Source: Malaciobacter pacificus (GTDB taxonomy: Bacteria > Campylobacterota > Campylobacteria > Campylobacterales > Arcobacteraceae). From it: DNA of 64,000 nt. How positions within the stretch are numbered: position 1 is the first letter of the stretch; the number at the start of each line of letters is the position of its first letter. Below are positions 9,338 through 18,263 of this stretch, piece by piece. The notes under the pieces were generated by a model. That model ran no database searches. It was not told the origin of the DNA and saw only the letters and a list, made by a program, of their open reading frames with translations. The translations under genes and the position numbers were made by a program. Location: positions 1,178,001 to 1,242,000 of the forward strand of contig NZ_CP035928.1 of NCBI RefSeq assembly GCF_004214795.1. Reading direction: 5' to 3'.

Positions 9338-9697
9338 TTAAATCTTTTCTATAATTTGATTCAATTTTGCTGCATCAATAGGTTTTTTTATAAAGCTTGT
9401 TGCACCTAATTCTCTAGCTTTTTCTATAGAGTTTTTTTGAATATCAGCTGATATTATTATAACTGTAGCGTTTTCATCAATTTCTTTGATTTTTTCCAAA
9501 GCTTCAAATCCATCCATTACAGGCATTGTTAAGTCTAAAAAAGTTAAATTCGGTTTATATAATTGATAAGATTCTACAGCCTCTTTTCCATTACAAGCTT
9601 CAATTATTTCAAAATCTTTTTTGTCTAAAATTTCATTTAATGTTTTTATTACCATTTTCCTTGCTATCTTTGTATCATCTGTAATTAAAATCTTCAT
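9338..9697 (-). CDS. Single-domain CheY-like response regulator
   Basis: This 119-residue protein is a receiver domain with no output domain. Acidic residues Asp7/Asp8, the phospho-acceptor Asp55 in TFLDLTMPVMDG, the switch Ser83 in IIISAD and the conserved Lys105 in FIKKP are all present. It is the first gene of the regulator-CheC-kinase trio and should be phosphorylated by the kinase at 7245-8717 and dephosphorylated by the CheC-like protein. Lacking a DNA-binding domain, it must act by protein contact, for example on a motor, a kinase complex or an enzyme. Confidence 0.93.
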   Translation of the reverse strand: MKILITDDTKIARKMVIKTLNEILDKKDFEIIEACNGKEAVESYQLYKPNLTFLDLTMPVMDGFEALEKIKEIDENATVIIISADIQKNSIEKARELGATSFIKKPIDAAKLNQIIEKI

Positions 9698-9862
9698 ATA
9701 AATCCCTATTTAAAAATAAAAGTGACATTCTATCAAAAAAATGATATGAAATTATTGATTTTTGGTTTATTTTATGTTTAATTTTTAATTTTGTTTTTAT
9801 AAAAGTACAATTTGATATTATAAATATTATAATATCTCCTTAACAATGCAAGGATAAAGTAA

Positions 9863-10792
9863 ATGAATCTATTTTTTATAATACTTTTAAAAGTATTTCC
9901 AATATATATAAATGTAATATTAGGTTTCTTATCTTCAAAATATTTAAAAGTACAAAGAGAATCAGTTGCAACTTTACTTATATATATTTTAGGACCAATT
10001 GTAGTTTTCTCTGCAACACTTAGTGTTAAGATTGATTTTGCAGTTGCTTTTTTACCAATTTTTTTATTTATATTTTGTTCAATCATTGCTTTTTCAGCCC
10101 TAGCTATATTTAAAAATCATTGGAATGATCCAACAGGAAATATATTAGCTTTTAGTGCAGGTACGGGAAATACTGGATATTTTGGTATTCCTTTAGCTAT
10201 TATCTTTTTCCCACCTTGGCTTGCTGATATTTATATTTTTACTGTTTTAGCTTCACTTTTATATGAAAGTACAACAGGATTTTATGTAACAGCAAAGGGA
10301 AATTTCACAGTAAAAGAAGCTTTAAAAAAGATGTCAAGACTTCCTATTTTATATGCATTTATTTTAGGAATTGCCCTAAATTTAGCAGGCTTTGAAATAC
10401 CTGAAGTTATTAGTTCATATACTGCACAATTTAAAGGTGCATATGGAATTTTAGGAATGATGATGCTTGGTATGGGACTTATGGGTCTTAAAAACTCTGA
10501 AGGAAACTTTGATATTAAATTTATTAGTATTACATACTTCTTAAAGTTTATCTTCTGGCCATTGGCAATTTTAGGAGTAATTTATTTAGATAGAACTATT
10601 TTTATGCTTTTAAATGAAGATTTATATAAAGTGTTATTTTTATTTGCAATTGTTCCATTAGCGGGAAATACAGTTACTTTAGCAGTTTTACTAAATGCAA
10701 AACCAGAAAAAGCTAGTTTAGCTGTATTTTTAAGTACGGTTGTATCAGTTATTACTATACCACTATTTATCTATTTATATGGTGGGTTTTAG
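9863..10792 (+). CDS. AEC (auxin efflux carrier) family transporter
   Basis: This 309-residue, highly hydrophobic protein has about ten predicted membrane helices in the two-times-five arrangement of the AEC family (PF03547). It starts MNLFFIILLKVFPIYINVILGF and has the conserved LIYILGPIVVFSA and SAGTGNTGYFGIPLA segments, and PLAGNTVTLAVLLNAKPEKA near the end. Bacterial members often move malonate, malate or other organic anions; the substrate cannot be read here. An AAGGA ribosome site precedes the ATG. The gene is single and converges on the EAL gene through a shared hairpin. Confidence 0.9.
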   Translation: MNLFFIILLKVFPIYINVILGFLSSKYLKVQRESVATLLIYILGPIVVFSATLSVKIDFAVAFLPIFLFIFCSIIAFSALAIFKNHWNDPTGNILAFSAGTGNTGYFGIPLAIIFFPPWLADIYIFTVLASLLYESTTGFYVTAKGNFTVKEALKKMSRLPILYAFILGIALNLAGFEIPEVISSYTAQFKGAYGILGMMMLGMGLMGLKNSEGNFDIKFISITYFLKFIFWPLAILGVIYLDRTIFMLLNEDLYKVLFLFAIVPLAGNTVTLAVLLNAKPEKASLAVFLSTVVSVITIPLFIYLYGGF

Positions 10793-10819
10793 AAAGATAA
10801 ATTAGATATTTATCTTTCT
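10791..10819. terminator. Hairpin shared by two convergent genes
   Basis: A 12-bp perfect inverted repeat (AGAAAGATAAAT, 5-base loop, ATTTATCTTTCT) contains the stop codons of both the AEC gene and the convergent EAL gene. There is no long T run, so termination in either direction is inferred from position and symmetry. Confidence 0.5.
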
Positions 10820-11866
10820 AATAATTTCTGAAGTAGGTTTAGCAAAATAGTAACCTTGAGCATAATCTACTCCAATCTCTTTTACTGTTTCAAGTTCATA
10901 AGGATTTTCTATCCCTTCTGCTAAGAGCTTAATATCATTTTCTCTACAAATTGTATGAAGTGCTTTATAAATAGATTTTTTCATAGTATCTTTATTTATA
11001 TTACTTATTATATTTCTATCTACTTTGATAATATCAGGCTTTATATCAATAATCATATTTAGTGAAGAGTATCCTTCTCCTACATCATCAAGTGCTATTA
11101 AAAAGCCTTTAGAACGATAATAATTTAATATAGTTTTTAAGTGTTCTTTATCTTTTACATTTTGAGTTTCAACAACTTCAAAAACTATATTTTTAGGATC
11201 AAACTCCAATTGCTTAGCCCACTTTACAGTTGAGTTTAAACAAAACTCTGGATCATATATTGAAGTTGGCAAAAAATTAATAAATACTTTAGCATTAATT
11301 TTTTTAACAGCAGTTGTTTTAAGAGCAGTTTCTCTACACAGCTTATCAAGTCTAAAATTCATATCATTCCTAGCTGATTTCATAAAGAGTTCATCAGGAT
11401 ACATTAATTCACCATTTGCTTTAACTCCACGAATTAATGATTCATAAGCAAAAATTTCATTTGTTTTAATATCAATTATAGGCTGAAAATGTGCAGTTAA
11501 ACTGCTATTTTCTATAATGTCAAAGAAGTTTTTATCACTGATAAAGTTTAAATATCTACTTAAAGGTTTAGTTTGTAAAATATTAGTTAAACTTAATTTA
11601 TTGTTTTCATTCTCAATAAAAATTTTAATTTCATCCTTTTCTAAATCATTATAACTATAACTTAAACAATCAATATTTTCTTGAAAAAACTCTCTAGGAT
11701 TTTTAAAATCAAAACTAATTATATTTCCATTGTTTTCAAAAGATATACCTAATTTATTTAAAATTTTTGATGATTTTAATATTAATTCATTAACTTGAGA
11801 AATAAAATGGATTTTACTTTTCTGTTCACTTATATAAAATATATCCTTGCATTTACAATTCATCAT
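10802..11866 (-). CDS. EAL-domain cyclic di-GMP phosphodiesterase
   Basis: This 354-residue protein has an EAL domain over about residues 125-350. Its signature is YESLIRG (Glu-Ser-Leu instead of Glu-Ala-Leu), with NFLPTSIYDP, FEVVE, LDDVGEGYSSL, DIIKVDR, LAEGIE and QGYYFAKP, so the metal and substrate residues appear intact. The N-terminal part (about 1-115), rich in Asn, Cys and Lys, is unassigned and has no membrane helix. It likely hydrolyses cyclic di-GMP in the cytoplasm. The start lies 2 bp after the stop of the DUF3833 gene, so it may be the last gene of the lipid/stress operon that starts at 18179. Confidence 0.9.
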   Translation of the reverse strand: MMNCKCKDIFYISEQKSKIHFISQVNELILKSSKILNKLGISFENNGNIISFDFKNPREFFQENIDCLSYSYNDLEKDEIKIFIENENNKLSLTNILQTKPLSRYLNFISDKNFFDIIENSSLTAHFQPIIDIKTNEIFAYESLIRGVKANGELMYPDELFMKSARNDMNFRLDKLCRETALKTTAVKKINAKVFINFLPTSIYDPEFCLNSTVKWAKQLEFDPKNIVFEVVETQNVKDKEHLKTILNYYRSKGFLIALDDVGEGYSSLNMIIDIKPDIIKVDRNIISNINKDTMKKSIYKALHTICRENDIKLLAEGIENPYELETVKEIGVDYAQGYYFAKPTSEIIRKINI

Positions 11867-11868
11867 GT

Positions 11869-12396
11869 TTAATCCTTAATAATTGTTATAACTAACTCCC
11901 CAACTACAAATCCAAACTTTTTCATTTTTGAGTGATTTATGATAACTCCATCATCTTGTAGATGTAGCCAATCTCTTACACTTAAATCAATAGTTCCATC
12001 TTTGTATGGTGTTCTCATGATATAATCTAACATTACAGTATTACCATTTGCTATCATTGGACTTTCTCCAATTATATCATCAGCAGTTGCTATAAATGTT
12101 TTTTCTCCATTTGGCTTTAAAGTCCAAACTCTTTTCATTTCTTCACCATCATCATATATAAAATACTCATCAAGTGTGCCAATTCCATTTTTATCCCAAG
12201 ACCCAACCATAGTACCTTTAAATGTTCTAATAATCTCTCCACTTCTATTTTTTACTAATCCATAGGCTCTTAGTTTTCCATTAAAGTACTCTTGTGGAAT
12301 AAACTCTGGTTTTGTGTTATTGAAATCTTCTATTTTCATGTTACTACATCCTGTAAATATAAATATTAAACTGATTATCAAAAGTAAGTTTTTCAT
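11869..12396 (-). CDS. DUF3833 family lipoprotein
   Basis: This 175-residue protein has a lipoprotein signal peptide, MKNLLLIISLIFIFTGC, with the lipobox Cys at 17. The mature part matches DUF3833 (YFNGKLRAYGLVKNRSGEII, later DWLHLQDDGVIINHSKMKKFG). It is probably membrane-anchored in the periplasm. Its start overlaps the stop of the cyclopropane synthase by 4 bp. DUF3833 genes recurrently travel with DUF1365, FAD oxidoreductase and cfa genes, which suggests a role in envelope lipid modification; the biochemical function is unknown. Confidence 0.85.
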   Translation of the reverse strand: MKNLLLIISLIFIFTGCSNMKIEDFNNTKPEFIPQEYFNGKLRAYGLVKNRSGEIIRTFKGTMVGSWDKNGIGTLDEYFIYDDGEEMKRVWTLKPNGEKTFIATADDIIGESPMIANGNTVMLDYIMRTPYKDGTIDLSVRDWLHLQDDGVIINHSKMKKFGFVVGELVITIIKD

Positions 12397-13622
12397 GCTG
12401 TTAAGCCTCTATTTAGATGAATATTTTGATCCCTTGTAAATACAAATTGATGAAGTCCTATGTTCCTTGTTAAAAATGCTGCTTCACAGTAGTTTAGATA
12501 CATTCTCCACATTTTTATAAAATAATCATCAAAACCTAAGTTCTTTACTTTATCAAGTTTATCTTCAAAATTTTTATGCCAAACATTTAATGTTTTTGCA
12601 TAATCTTCAGTAAACTCTTCTAAATGATGAAGATTAAATCTTGTATGTTTAGATGTAATTTCTAAAACTTTTGAAACTGAAGGCAGATGACCTCCTGGGA
12701 AAATATATTTTTGAATAAAGTCAGTTCCTTTTGCATAATCTTTATATCTTTGATCTGGCATTGTAATTACTTGAAGAACTAGTACACCATTTGGTTTTAG
12801 TAACTCTTGACATTTTTTAAAGAAGATATGAAAATACTCTTTTCCAACAGCTTCAAACATCTCAACTGCAATTATTGCATCAAATTTACCATCTAAATCT
12901 CTATAATCTTTTAATAAAATATCAATTTTATCTTCAACACTGTGATTTTTAAATCTATCTTCACAAAGCTTTTTTTGCTCAGCACTTAAAGTAACAGTTG
13001 TTACATCACATTTTTTTTCATTTGCTAAATGCAGTGCCATAGCTCCCCAACCTGAACCTATTTCAAGTACTTTTGAACCTTCTTTAACATTTAGTTTATT
13101 AGCTAATCTTTCTATTTTGTTTTTTTGTGCTTCATATAAAGTTTCATCTTTATGTGTATAAACTGCACTTGAATACATCATAGTTTCATCTAACATTAGT
13201 TTGTAAAAATCATTTGATAAGTCATAATGTGCAGAAATATTTTTTCTTGAATTTGTTTTTGAATTTTTTCTTAATGAGTGTTTTATTTTATTAAAAACTG
13301 GAAAAAGATTTATTAGTTTATTCTTTTCATTATCACTAGTTGTTCCTAAATATGATGCATTTAATAGTGCTAACTCTATTAGTTTTGTAAGATTTGATGT
13401 CTCAAAATCTCCATCTATATAACTCTCTGCAAAACCTATATCTCCATAAAGAGCAACTCTGTAAAAAAACTTGCTATTTATGATATGTAATTCTATTTGC
13501 TCATTTAAATCTTTTTGTCCATAAGTTTGAACTGTACCATCGCTGTAAGTTACCTTTAGCTTTCCTATTTGAATTTTTGAGAAAAACTTATGTCCATATT
13601 TATTCCATATATTTTTTATCAT
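12393..13622 (-). CDS. cfa: Cyclopropane-fatty-acyl-phospholipid synthase family methyltransferase
   Basis: This 409-residue protein (E. coli Cfa is 382) has the family N-terminal domain with ESYIDGDFETSNL, then HYDLSNDFYKLMLDETMMYSSAVY, the hallmark of CFA synthases, and the S-adenosylmethionine motif VLEIGSGWG (about 186-193). Later VAVEMFEAVGKEYF and FIQKYIFPGGHLPS are typical. It transfers a methylene or methyl group to unsaturated fatty acyl chains of membrane phospholipids. In related operons some members instead perform alternative methylations (for example on the route to furan fatty acids), so the exact product is open. It is 2 bp from DUF1365 and overlaps DUF3833. Confidence 0.9.
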   Translation of the reverse strand: MIKNIWNKYGHKFFSKIQIGKLKVTYSDGTVQTYGQKDLNEQIELHIINSKFFYRVALYGDIGFAESYIDGDFETSNLTKLIELALLNASYLGTTSDNEKNKLINLFPVFNKIKHSLRKNSKTNSRKNISAHYDLSNDFYKLMLDETMMYSSAVYTHKDETLYEAQKNKIERLANKLNVKEGSKVLEIGSGWGAMALHLANEKKCDVTTVTLSAEQKKLCEDRFKNHSVEDKIDILLKDYRDLDGKFDAIIAVEMFEAVGKEYFHIFFKKCQELLKPNGVLVLQVITMPDQRYKDYAKGTDFIQKYIFPGGHLPSVSKVLEITSKHTRFNLHHLEEFTEDYAKTLNVWHKNFEDKLDKVKNLGFDDYFIKMWRMYLNYCEAAFLTRNIGLHQFVFTRDQNIHLNRGLTA

Positions 13623-13624
13623 AA

Positions 13625-14365
13625 TTAATACCTCCTAACTTTATCAATATCTCTTGGCGAGTAAATTTTTAACCCTTTTATAAAAAGCTTAATAGCTTGA
13701 AAATATGTTCTTGTAACTACTAAAAAATTTGTAGGTAGATATTTAAAAAATATTTTCAAACTATTTGATTGATTAAAGTCCATGCTTTGAAGTCTCATTT
13801 GCGCTGTTAATTTATAAATATCATCTTCATAAAGATCGATTTTTATATCAAAATTGTGTTGATTGTATTTAAGTTCAAATTCATAAATACCTTCAGTTTT
13901 AAAATATGGAGATACATACATGTCTTTTTTTACTCTTCCTTTATATTTATTATTATTTTCTTCTAATTTAATAGGATATATAACTCTTCCACCATTGTAA
14001 TTGTGTACTTCAGCTAAAATATTAGTGATTTTATAATTATTAATTAATATTAAAACACTTATTGGGTTGAAAACAAAATTCAATACTCTAGGAAGTGTTA
14101 CAAATCTTAATTCATCAGGTTCTTCTAATCCAAGCTTCTCAATTAATTCATAAGCATTTTTAGTAAAATCATCGGATTTTCCAAAGTGGTCTTTTGTATT
14201 AAATGAAAATAAGTTAAATCTATTTTGGGAAAAATATCTATTTTTTAAAGATGATAATTTATGAACATTTATATCTAAAAAATAGAATTTGTATTTAAAC
14301 TTATTTGTTTTAGGATGAAACCTTTTATGAAAAATTTCTCCTTCATATAATTTATGGGAATTCAT
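13625..14365 (-). CDS. DUF1365 family protein
   Basis: This 246-residue protein has DUF1365 signatures: the N-terminal YEGEIFHKRFHPKTNKFKYK, FVTLPRVLNFVFNPISV, VHNYNGGRVIYP and the near-C-terminal PTNFLVVTRTYFQAIKLFIKG. Family members are encoded next to FAD-dependent oxidoreductases and cyclopropane synthases in many bacteria, and a lipid-related role is assumed. It overlaps the FAD oxidoreductase gene by 4 bp, which implies translational coupling. No signal peptide is visible; the C-terminal segment could contact the membrane. Confidence 0.88.
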   Translation of the reverse strand: MNSHKLYEGEIFHKRFHPKTNKFKYKFYFLDINVHKLSSLKNRYFSQNRFNLFSFNTKDHFGKSDDFTKNAYELIEKLGLEEPDELRFVTLPRVLNFVFNPISVLILINNYKITNILAEVHNYNGGRVIYPIKLEENNNKYKGRVKKDMYVSPYFKTEGIYEFELKYNQHNFDIKIDLYEDDIYKLTAQMRLQSMDFNQSNSLKIFFKYLPTNFLVVTRTYFQAIKLFIKGLKIYSPRDIDKVRRY

Positions 14366-15600
14366 AGCTCACACCCTAATTTTTTAGCTAGTTCATTTGC
14401 GCTAAAAAGTCCATCTTCATGGAATCCATATCTCCAATAAGCCCCTGCAAAATAGCTATTGTTTTTACCACAGATTTCATCTTTTCTTTTTTGTGATTTT
14501 ATTGCTAATCTTGTAAATTGTGGATGTTCATAAGTGATGTCTTCTATTTTTTTATTAATATTACTTGGTTCATTTAGTGTTACAAAATACTCTTTTTTTG
14601 TTTTAAGATTTTGTAGTGTGTTTATCCAATATGTTAAAGTTACAGCATTTTTGTTTTCACTTGAAGTTGTATAGTTCCATGCTGCATAAATTTTTTTATT
14701 TGGATATAAAATTGAAGTATCATTATGAAGTACTGCACGGTTTTCTTTATATTTAAAAGCACTTAATATTTCAACTTCTTGTAAAGTAGGGTTTTCTATC
14801 ATTTTTAAAGCATCAGGTGCATGCATTGCAAATACTACTTTATCATAAGTTGATTCTTTCCCATCCTCATGAATAAGTATTACTTTATCTTCTAGTCTTC
14901 TAACTTTTATAACATCACTATTTAAATATATATTTCCTTTGATATGCTCTTTGATTTTATTTACATAATTAATACTTCCATTTGATACAGTAAGCCATTG
15001 GTGATGAGTATCTACTCCAAGTAAACCATGATTTTTAAAAAAAGTTAAAAAAGTTCTAGCTGGAAATTTATTCATCTCATCTGTTGGAGTTGACCAAATA
15101 GCCCCACCCATAGGCAGAATATATCTATCTTTAAAAGCTTGTCCAAAACCTTCAATATATTCACCTAGGTTTAAGTCTAAATCCTTTGAGTTGTTTACTA
15201 AATCTGCATTTGCTTTTTCATTGAAAGTTAAAATATCTTTTATCATTTTATAGTGAACAAGATTTAGTAAGTTTCTTTTTTGAAAAAACATACCACCTAA
15301 AGATTGACCATTGTATGCTATATTTTTATCTTTGTCCCAAAAACCAAAACTCATATCAGAGTTTTCTATTTTTACATCAAGTTGTTCAAATAGTTTTGTA
15401 AGTAAAGGATAAGTTGCATAATTAAATACTAAAAAACCTGTATCAACTCCAAATTTTTTATTATCCTCTTCTAAAATAGTTGTTCGTGCATGACCACCAA
15501 GTCTGTTCTGTCTTTCATATACATCAACTTGATGTTTTTGACTTAGAATATAAGCACTTCCTAAGCCACTAATTCCTGCACCTAATACTGCAATTTTCAT
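14362..15600 (-). CDS. NAD(P)/FAD-dependent oxidoreductase (amine oxidase-like flavoprotein)
   Basis: This 412-residue protein starts with a dinucleotide-binding fold, VLGAGISGLGSAYILS, followed by VYERQNRLGGHARTT, typical of flavoproteins of the amine oxidase/phytoene desaturase type. The C-terminal FAGAYWRYGFHEDGLFSANELA supplies the second FAD contact. In the SDR/DUF1365/cfa context it probably acts on fatty acyl chains or an isoprenoid. It overlaps the lipocalin gene upstream and DUF1365 downstream by 4 bp each. The substrate is inferred from context only. Confidence 0.88.
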   Translation of the reverse strand: MKIAVLGAGISGLGSAYILSQKHQVDVYERQNRLGGHARTTILEEDNKKFGVDTGFLVFNYATYPLLTKLFEQLDVKIENSDMSFGFWDKDKNIAYNGQSLGGMFFQKRNLLNLVHYKMIKDILTFNEKANADLVNNSKDLDLNLGEYIEGFGQAFKDRYILPMGGAIWSTPTDEMNKFPARTFLTFFKNHGLLGVDTHHQWLTVSNGSINYVNKIKEHIKGNIYLNSDVIKVRRLEDKVILIHEDGKESTYDKVVFAMHAPDALKMIENPTLQEVEILSAFKYKENRAVLHNDTSILYPNKKIYAAWNYTTSSENKNAVTLTYWINTLQNLKTKKEYFVTLNEPSNINKKIEDITYEHPQFTRLAIKSQKRKDEICGKNNSYFAGAYWRYGFHEDGLFSANELAKKLGCEL

Positions 15601-16085
15601 TTATATTTTCCTTTTGGATGTAATTTTGTAAAAATAAGCTTTGATTTATCAATTTTGTTTTCTATTAGTTTTAAAATTTTGTTTAATTCTTTTTTGTCAA
15701 TACTTGGTGTTCTACTCATAATCCAAGCGTTTGAGTAATCATCATTTACAACAAGTGCAGTTTTATAATTGTTTGTATATTCTATATTATATTGTGCTGT
15801 AAAAAAAAGAAAATATCTCATTTTTAATCTATTATTTTCAAGTGTTGCTGAACCATTGTATTCTATGAGTTTCCCATCAAAAGTAGAATCAAAACATCTA
15901 TTATAAACATCATATTTATCATCTTCTAAAATGTACTCAACAGAAGATGCTACGCAAGATGTTTGAAAAGAGTTGTCAATTCTTGCTATTTCATACCAAA
16001 GACCTGAAAATTTTTTTATATCAATTAAAGAGGTATTTGCGTTTAGTGTTGATAAAGACATAATTATAAATATTAAAAATTTCAC
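15597..16085 (-). CDS. Lipocalin family protein (Blc-like)
   Basis: This 162-residue protein has a signal peptide (about 1-17). The lipocalin signature GLWYEIARIDNSFQ (Gly-x-Trp motif) follows, then CVASSVEYIL, YNGSA and NAWIMSRTPSID, all as in bacterial Blc. Two cysteines (in SCVA and NRCFD) could form the family disulfide. It is likely periplasmic, carrying lipids or lysophospholipids, which fits a membrane-lipid repair or modification operon. Unlike E. coli Blc it has no clear lipobox (LNAN precedes the mature part), so it is probably soluble. Confidence 0.87.
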   Translation of the reverse strand: MKFLIFIIMSLSTLNANTSLIDIKKFSGLWYEIARIDNSFQTSCVASSVEYILEDDKYDVYNRCFDSTFDGKLIEYNGSATLENNRLKMRYFLFFTAQYNIEYTNNYKTALVVNDDYSNAWIMSRTPSIDKKELNKILKLIENKIDKSKLIFTKLHPKGKYK

Positions 16086-16129
16086 AAATAACCCCTTTTA
16101 ATTGTAAATTTATAATAAAAATCAATTTT

Positions 16130-17377
16130 TTAGTAGGAATAATTTGTCTTTTTATATTTATGTATATTAACAATAGCAAAGATTTTTAATATTATGGGAA
16201 TTATTGAGTATAAAATAATCAATTTTATATTTGTGTTAGAATCAGTTGAAATATTTTCTAAATTGTAATCAAGTCCCAAAAATGCAATTAAAACAGCAAG
16301 TGATAAGGCAAGTTTTGTAATCATGGCCCAAAAACCAAATAGAATACCTTTTATTCTTTTATGCTTTTGTGCAATTGATGATTGAATAGAAGTTGGTATA
16401 GCCATATCAGAACCCAAGCACATACCTGTAAATATACAAATCATTAAAAAATAAAGATAATCACCTTCATTTAAAAAAGGAACAAAACTAAAGGCAATAA
16501 TACTAAATGAAATAGAGATAATCCAAGTATTTTCTAATCCAAATTTTTTTGATAATTTAATCCAAAATAAAAATGTAAATATAGAACTAAAAAAATATAT
16601 TAGTAAAAATTCACCACTTTTTTCCTCTAAATTCAATACATATTTCACATAAAATAAAAATAGTGTTGCAGGTAGTGCATTTGCTAAGTTATTTAATAAA
16701 AAAGCATATAGAATTTTTTTATTATTAGGATGTTTATTAAAAAAAACTAAAAGATACTTAATAAACTTTTGCTCTTTTTTCTTTTGTTTTTTGGGTTCAT
16801 CTATACCTTTAATAAATATAAATAAACTAATAGGAATAATTATTAATAGTAAATTTAGTAATAAATTCAAGGTATCTTCACTATTTTGTGAAACATTGAA
16901 AATATAAGGTAGAAGTAGAGCTATAATTACCCCTAATATTATGAAAAATTCCCTTGAAAAGGAGAGTTTAGTAAAGTGTTCTTTTTTTACTATTTCACTA
17001 TTTAAAGTTAAATAAGGAATTAAAATAAAGCTGTATGATATATAAGTTAAAGTTGAAAAAATAAAAAGCCAATACAAAGATTTACTAAAAGGATTTATAA
17101 GAAAATAAATACCAATAATTAAAAATATATATGAAAATAAAATAATAGTTTTTTTTGTAAGATAATTATCTGTAAAGTTACCTATAATAGGATCTAAAAA
17201 CATATCAATTATTCTTGAAAAAAATAGTATTATACCAACACTACTTAAAGTAAATCCTAAGTATTCCACATAAAAATTTGGTAGATAAATAAATAAAGGA
17301 AACCCTAAAAAAGCTAATGGAATTCCTAATATTCCATAGGAAAAAACTTTAGTTTTTAGGGCTTCGTTATTATTCAC
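16130..17377 (-). CDS. MFS transporter of the GPH/Na+-melibiose symporter type
   Basis: This 415-residue protein has about twelve hydrophobic helices. The N-terminal KVFSYGILGIPLAFLGFPLFIYLPNFY and DMFLDPIIGNFTD match the MFS_2 (glycoside-pentoside-hexuronide) group. The cargo is unlikely to be a sugar here: similar carriers occur in SDR/FAD-oxidoreductase/cfa clusters, so it may move a lipid-related compound. It lies 10 bp after the SDR gene and 44 bp before the lipocalin gene, consistent with one transcript. Confidence 0.85.
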   Translation of the reverse strand: MNNNEALKTKVFSYGILGIPLAFLGFPLFIYLPNFYVEYLGFTLSSVGIILFFSRIIDMFLDPIIGNFTDNYLTKKTIILFSYIFLIIGIYFLINPFSKSLYWLFIFSTLTYISYSFILIPYLTLNSEIVKKEHFTKLSFSREFFIILGVIIALLLPYIFNVSQNSEDTLNLLLNLLLIIIPISLFIFIKGIDEPKKQKKKEQKFIKYLLVFFNKHPNNKKILYAFLLNNLANALPATLFLFYVKYVLNLEEKSGEFLLIYFFSSIFTFLFWIKLSKKFGLENTWIISISFSIIAFSFVPFLNEGDYLYFLMICIFTGMCLGSDMAIPTSIQSSIAQKHKRIKGILFGFWAMITKLALSLAVLIAFLGLDYNLENISTDSNTNIKLIILYSIIPIILKIFAIVNIHKYKKTNYSY

Positions 17378-17387
17378 AATCTAAATC

Positions 17388-18179
17388 TTAATCTTTATTT
17401 TTTAAGCTTTCAGGTTTTAAAAATTTTTTAGTAATTAAAAGACTTAAACTATATGGTAAAAGGCTAATTAAACGTAAAACTTTTGATAAAATAAAAGGAA
17501 AATAAATCTCAAAAGTGTATGGCTTATTTAATTTATCATAAATCTTTTTTGCTGCTTCATTTGCTTCCATTAACTGAGGCATATCAAAATCATTTTTTGA
17601 TGTTAATCTAGTTTTTACAAAACCGTGATTAATTATTTGAATATTAATATTATTCAATTTCAATTCAGGTTGAATTGATTGGGCAAAATTAACTAAGGCA
17701 GCTTTTGAAGAACCATAAGCTGCTCCATATGGTAGTCCAAAATAACTTGATAAACTTGCATTAAATATTACGTTTGATTTATTATTGTCTTTTTTATTTT
17801 CTAAAAAATATTTTAAAACTCTTACAGCACCTAAATAATTAATGTTTATCATGGATTCAAATTCGCTAAGATCTAGTTTTTTTAAATTTGTAACTTCATA
17901 GACTCCTGCATTATAAAGACAAATATCTAATTTCCCGAAAGTATCGAAAACTTTATTTACACAACTCGAAACTGACTTTTCACATGACACATCGATATTT
18001 TCTAAATTTAATCTATTTGGATATTTGCTTTTTAGTTCATTTAGTTTTGTATTTGAAATGGCATTTGTAGAGCTTGCAATAACTTTACAATTGGCGTCAC
18101 ATAAGTAAAGCTTAACAAGTTCAAAACCTATGCCACTGCTAGATCCTATTATCCAAACTATCTTATCCATGATAAACAA
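17388..18179 (-). CDS. Short-chain dehydrogenase/reductase, first gene of the lipid/stress operon
   Basis: This 263-residue Rossmann-fold enzyme has the cofactor loop GSSSGIG near the N-terminus, the NAG motif in CLYNAGV, a catalytic Ser in FNASLSSYFG and the YGSSK motif with Tyr and Lys in place. A hydrophobic C-terminal stretch (LSKVLRLISLLPYSLSLL) may attach it to the membrane. It reduces or oxidises a carbonyl/alcohol, probably on a lipid given its neighbours. About 85 bp separate it from thiD upstream, so the operon promoter should lie in 18180-18263. Confidence 0.88.
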   Translation of the reverse strand: MFIMDKIVWIIGSSSGIGFELVKLYLCDANCKVIASSTNAISNTKLNELKSKYPNRLNLENIDVSCEKSVSSCVNKVFDTFGKLDICLYNAGVYEVTNLKKLDLSEFESMININYLGAVRVLKYFLENKKDNNKSNVIFNASLSSYFGLPYGAAYGSSKAALVNFAQSIQPELKLNNINIQIINHGFVKTRLTSKNDFDMPQLMEANEAAKKIYDKLNKPYTFEIYFPFILSKVLRLISLLPYSLSLLITKKFLKPESLKNKD

Positions 18180-18263
18180 CCTTAAATTAGTTAAGCTAGT
18201 TTTGTACTAACTTGAAGAAATTATATGATGTTAAAAAGTTTTTTTGTATTGATATATTGTTTT

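Noticed and set aside
9778-10086. A 102-codon open frame on the minus strand
   Set aside because: It lies opposite the AEC carrier start; its predicted protein has no family features and its start would be inside a conserved membrane gene.
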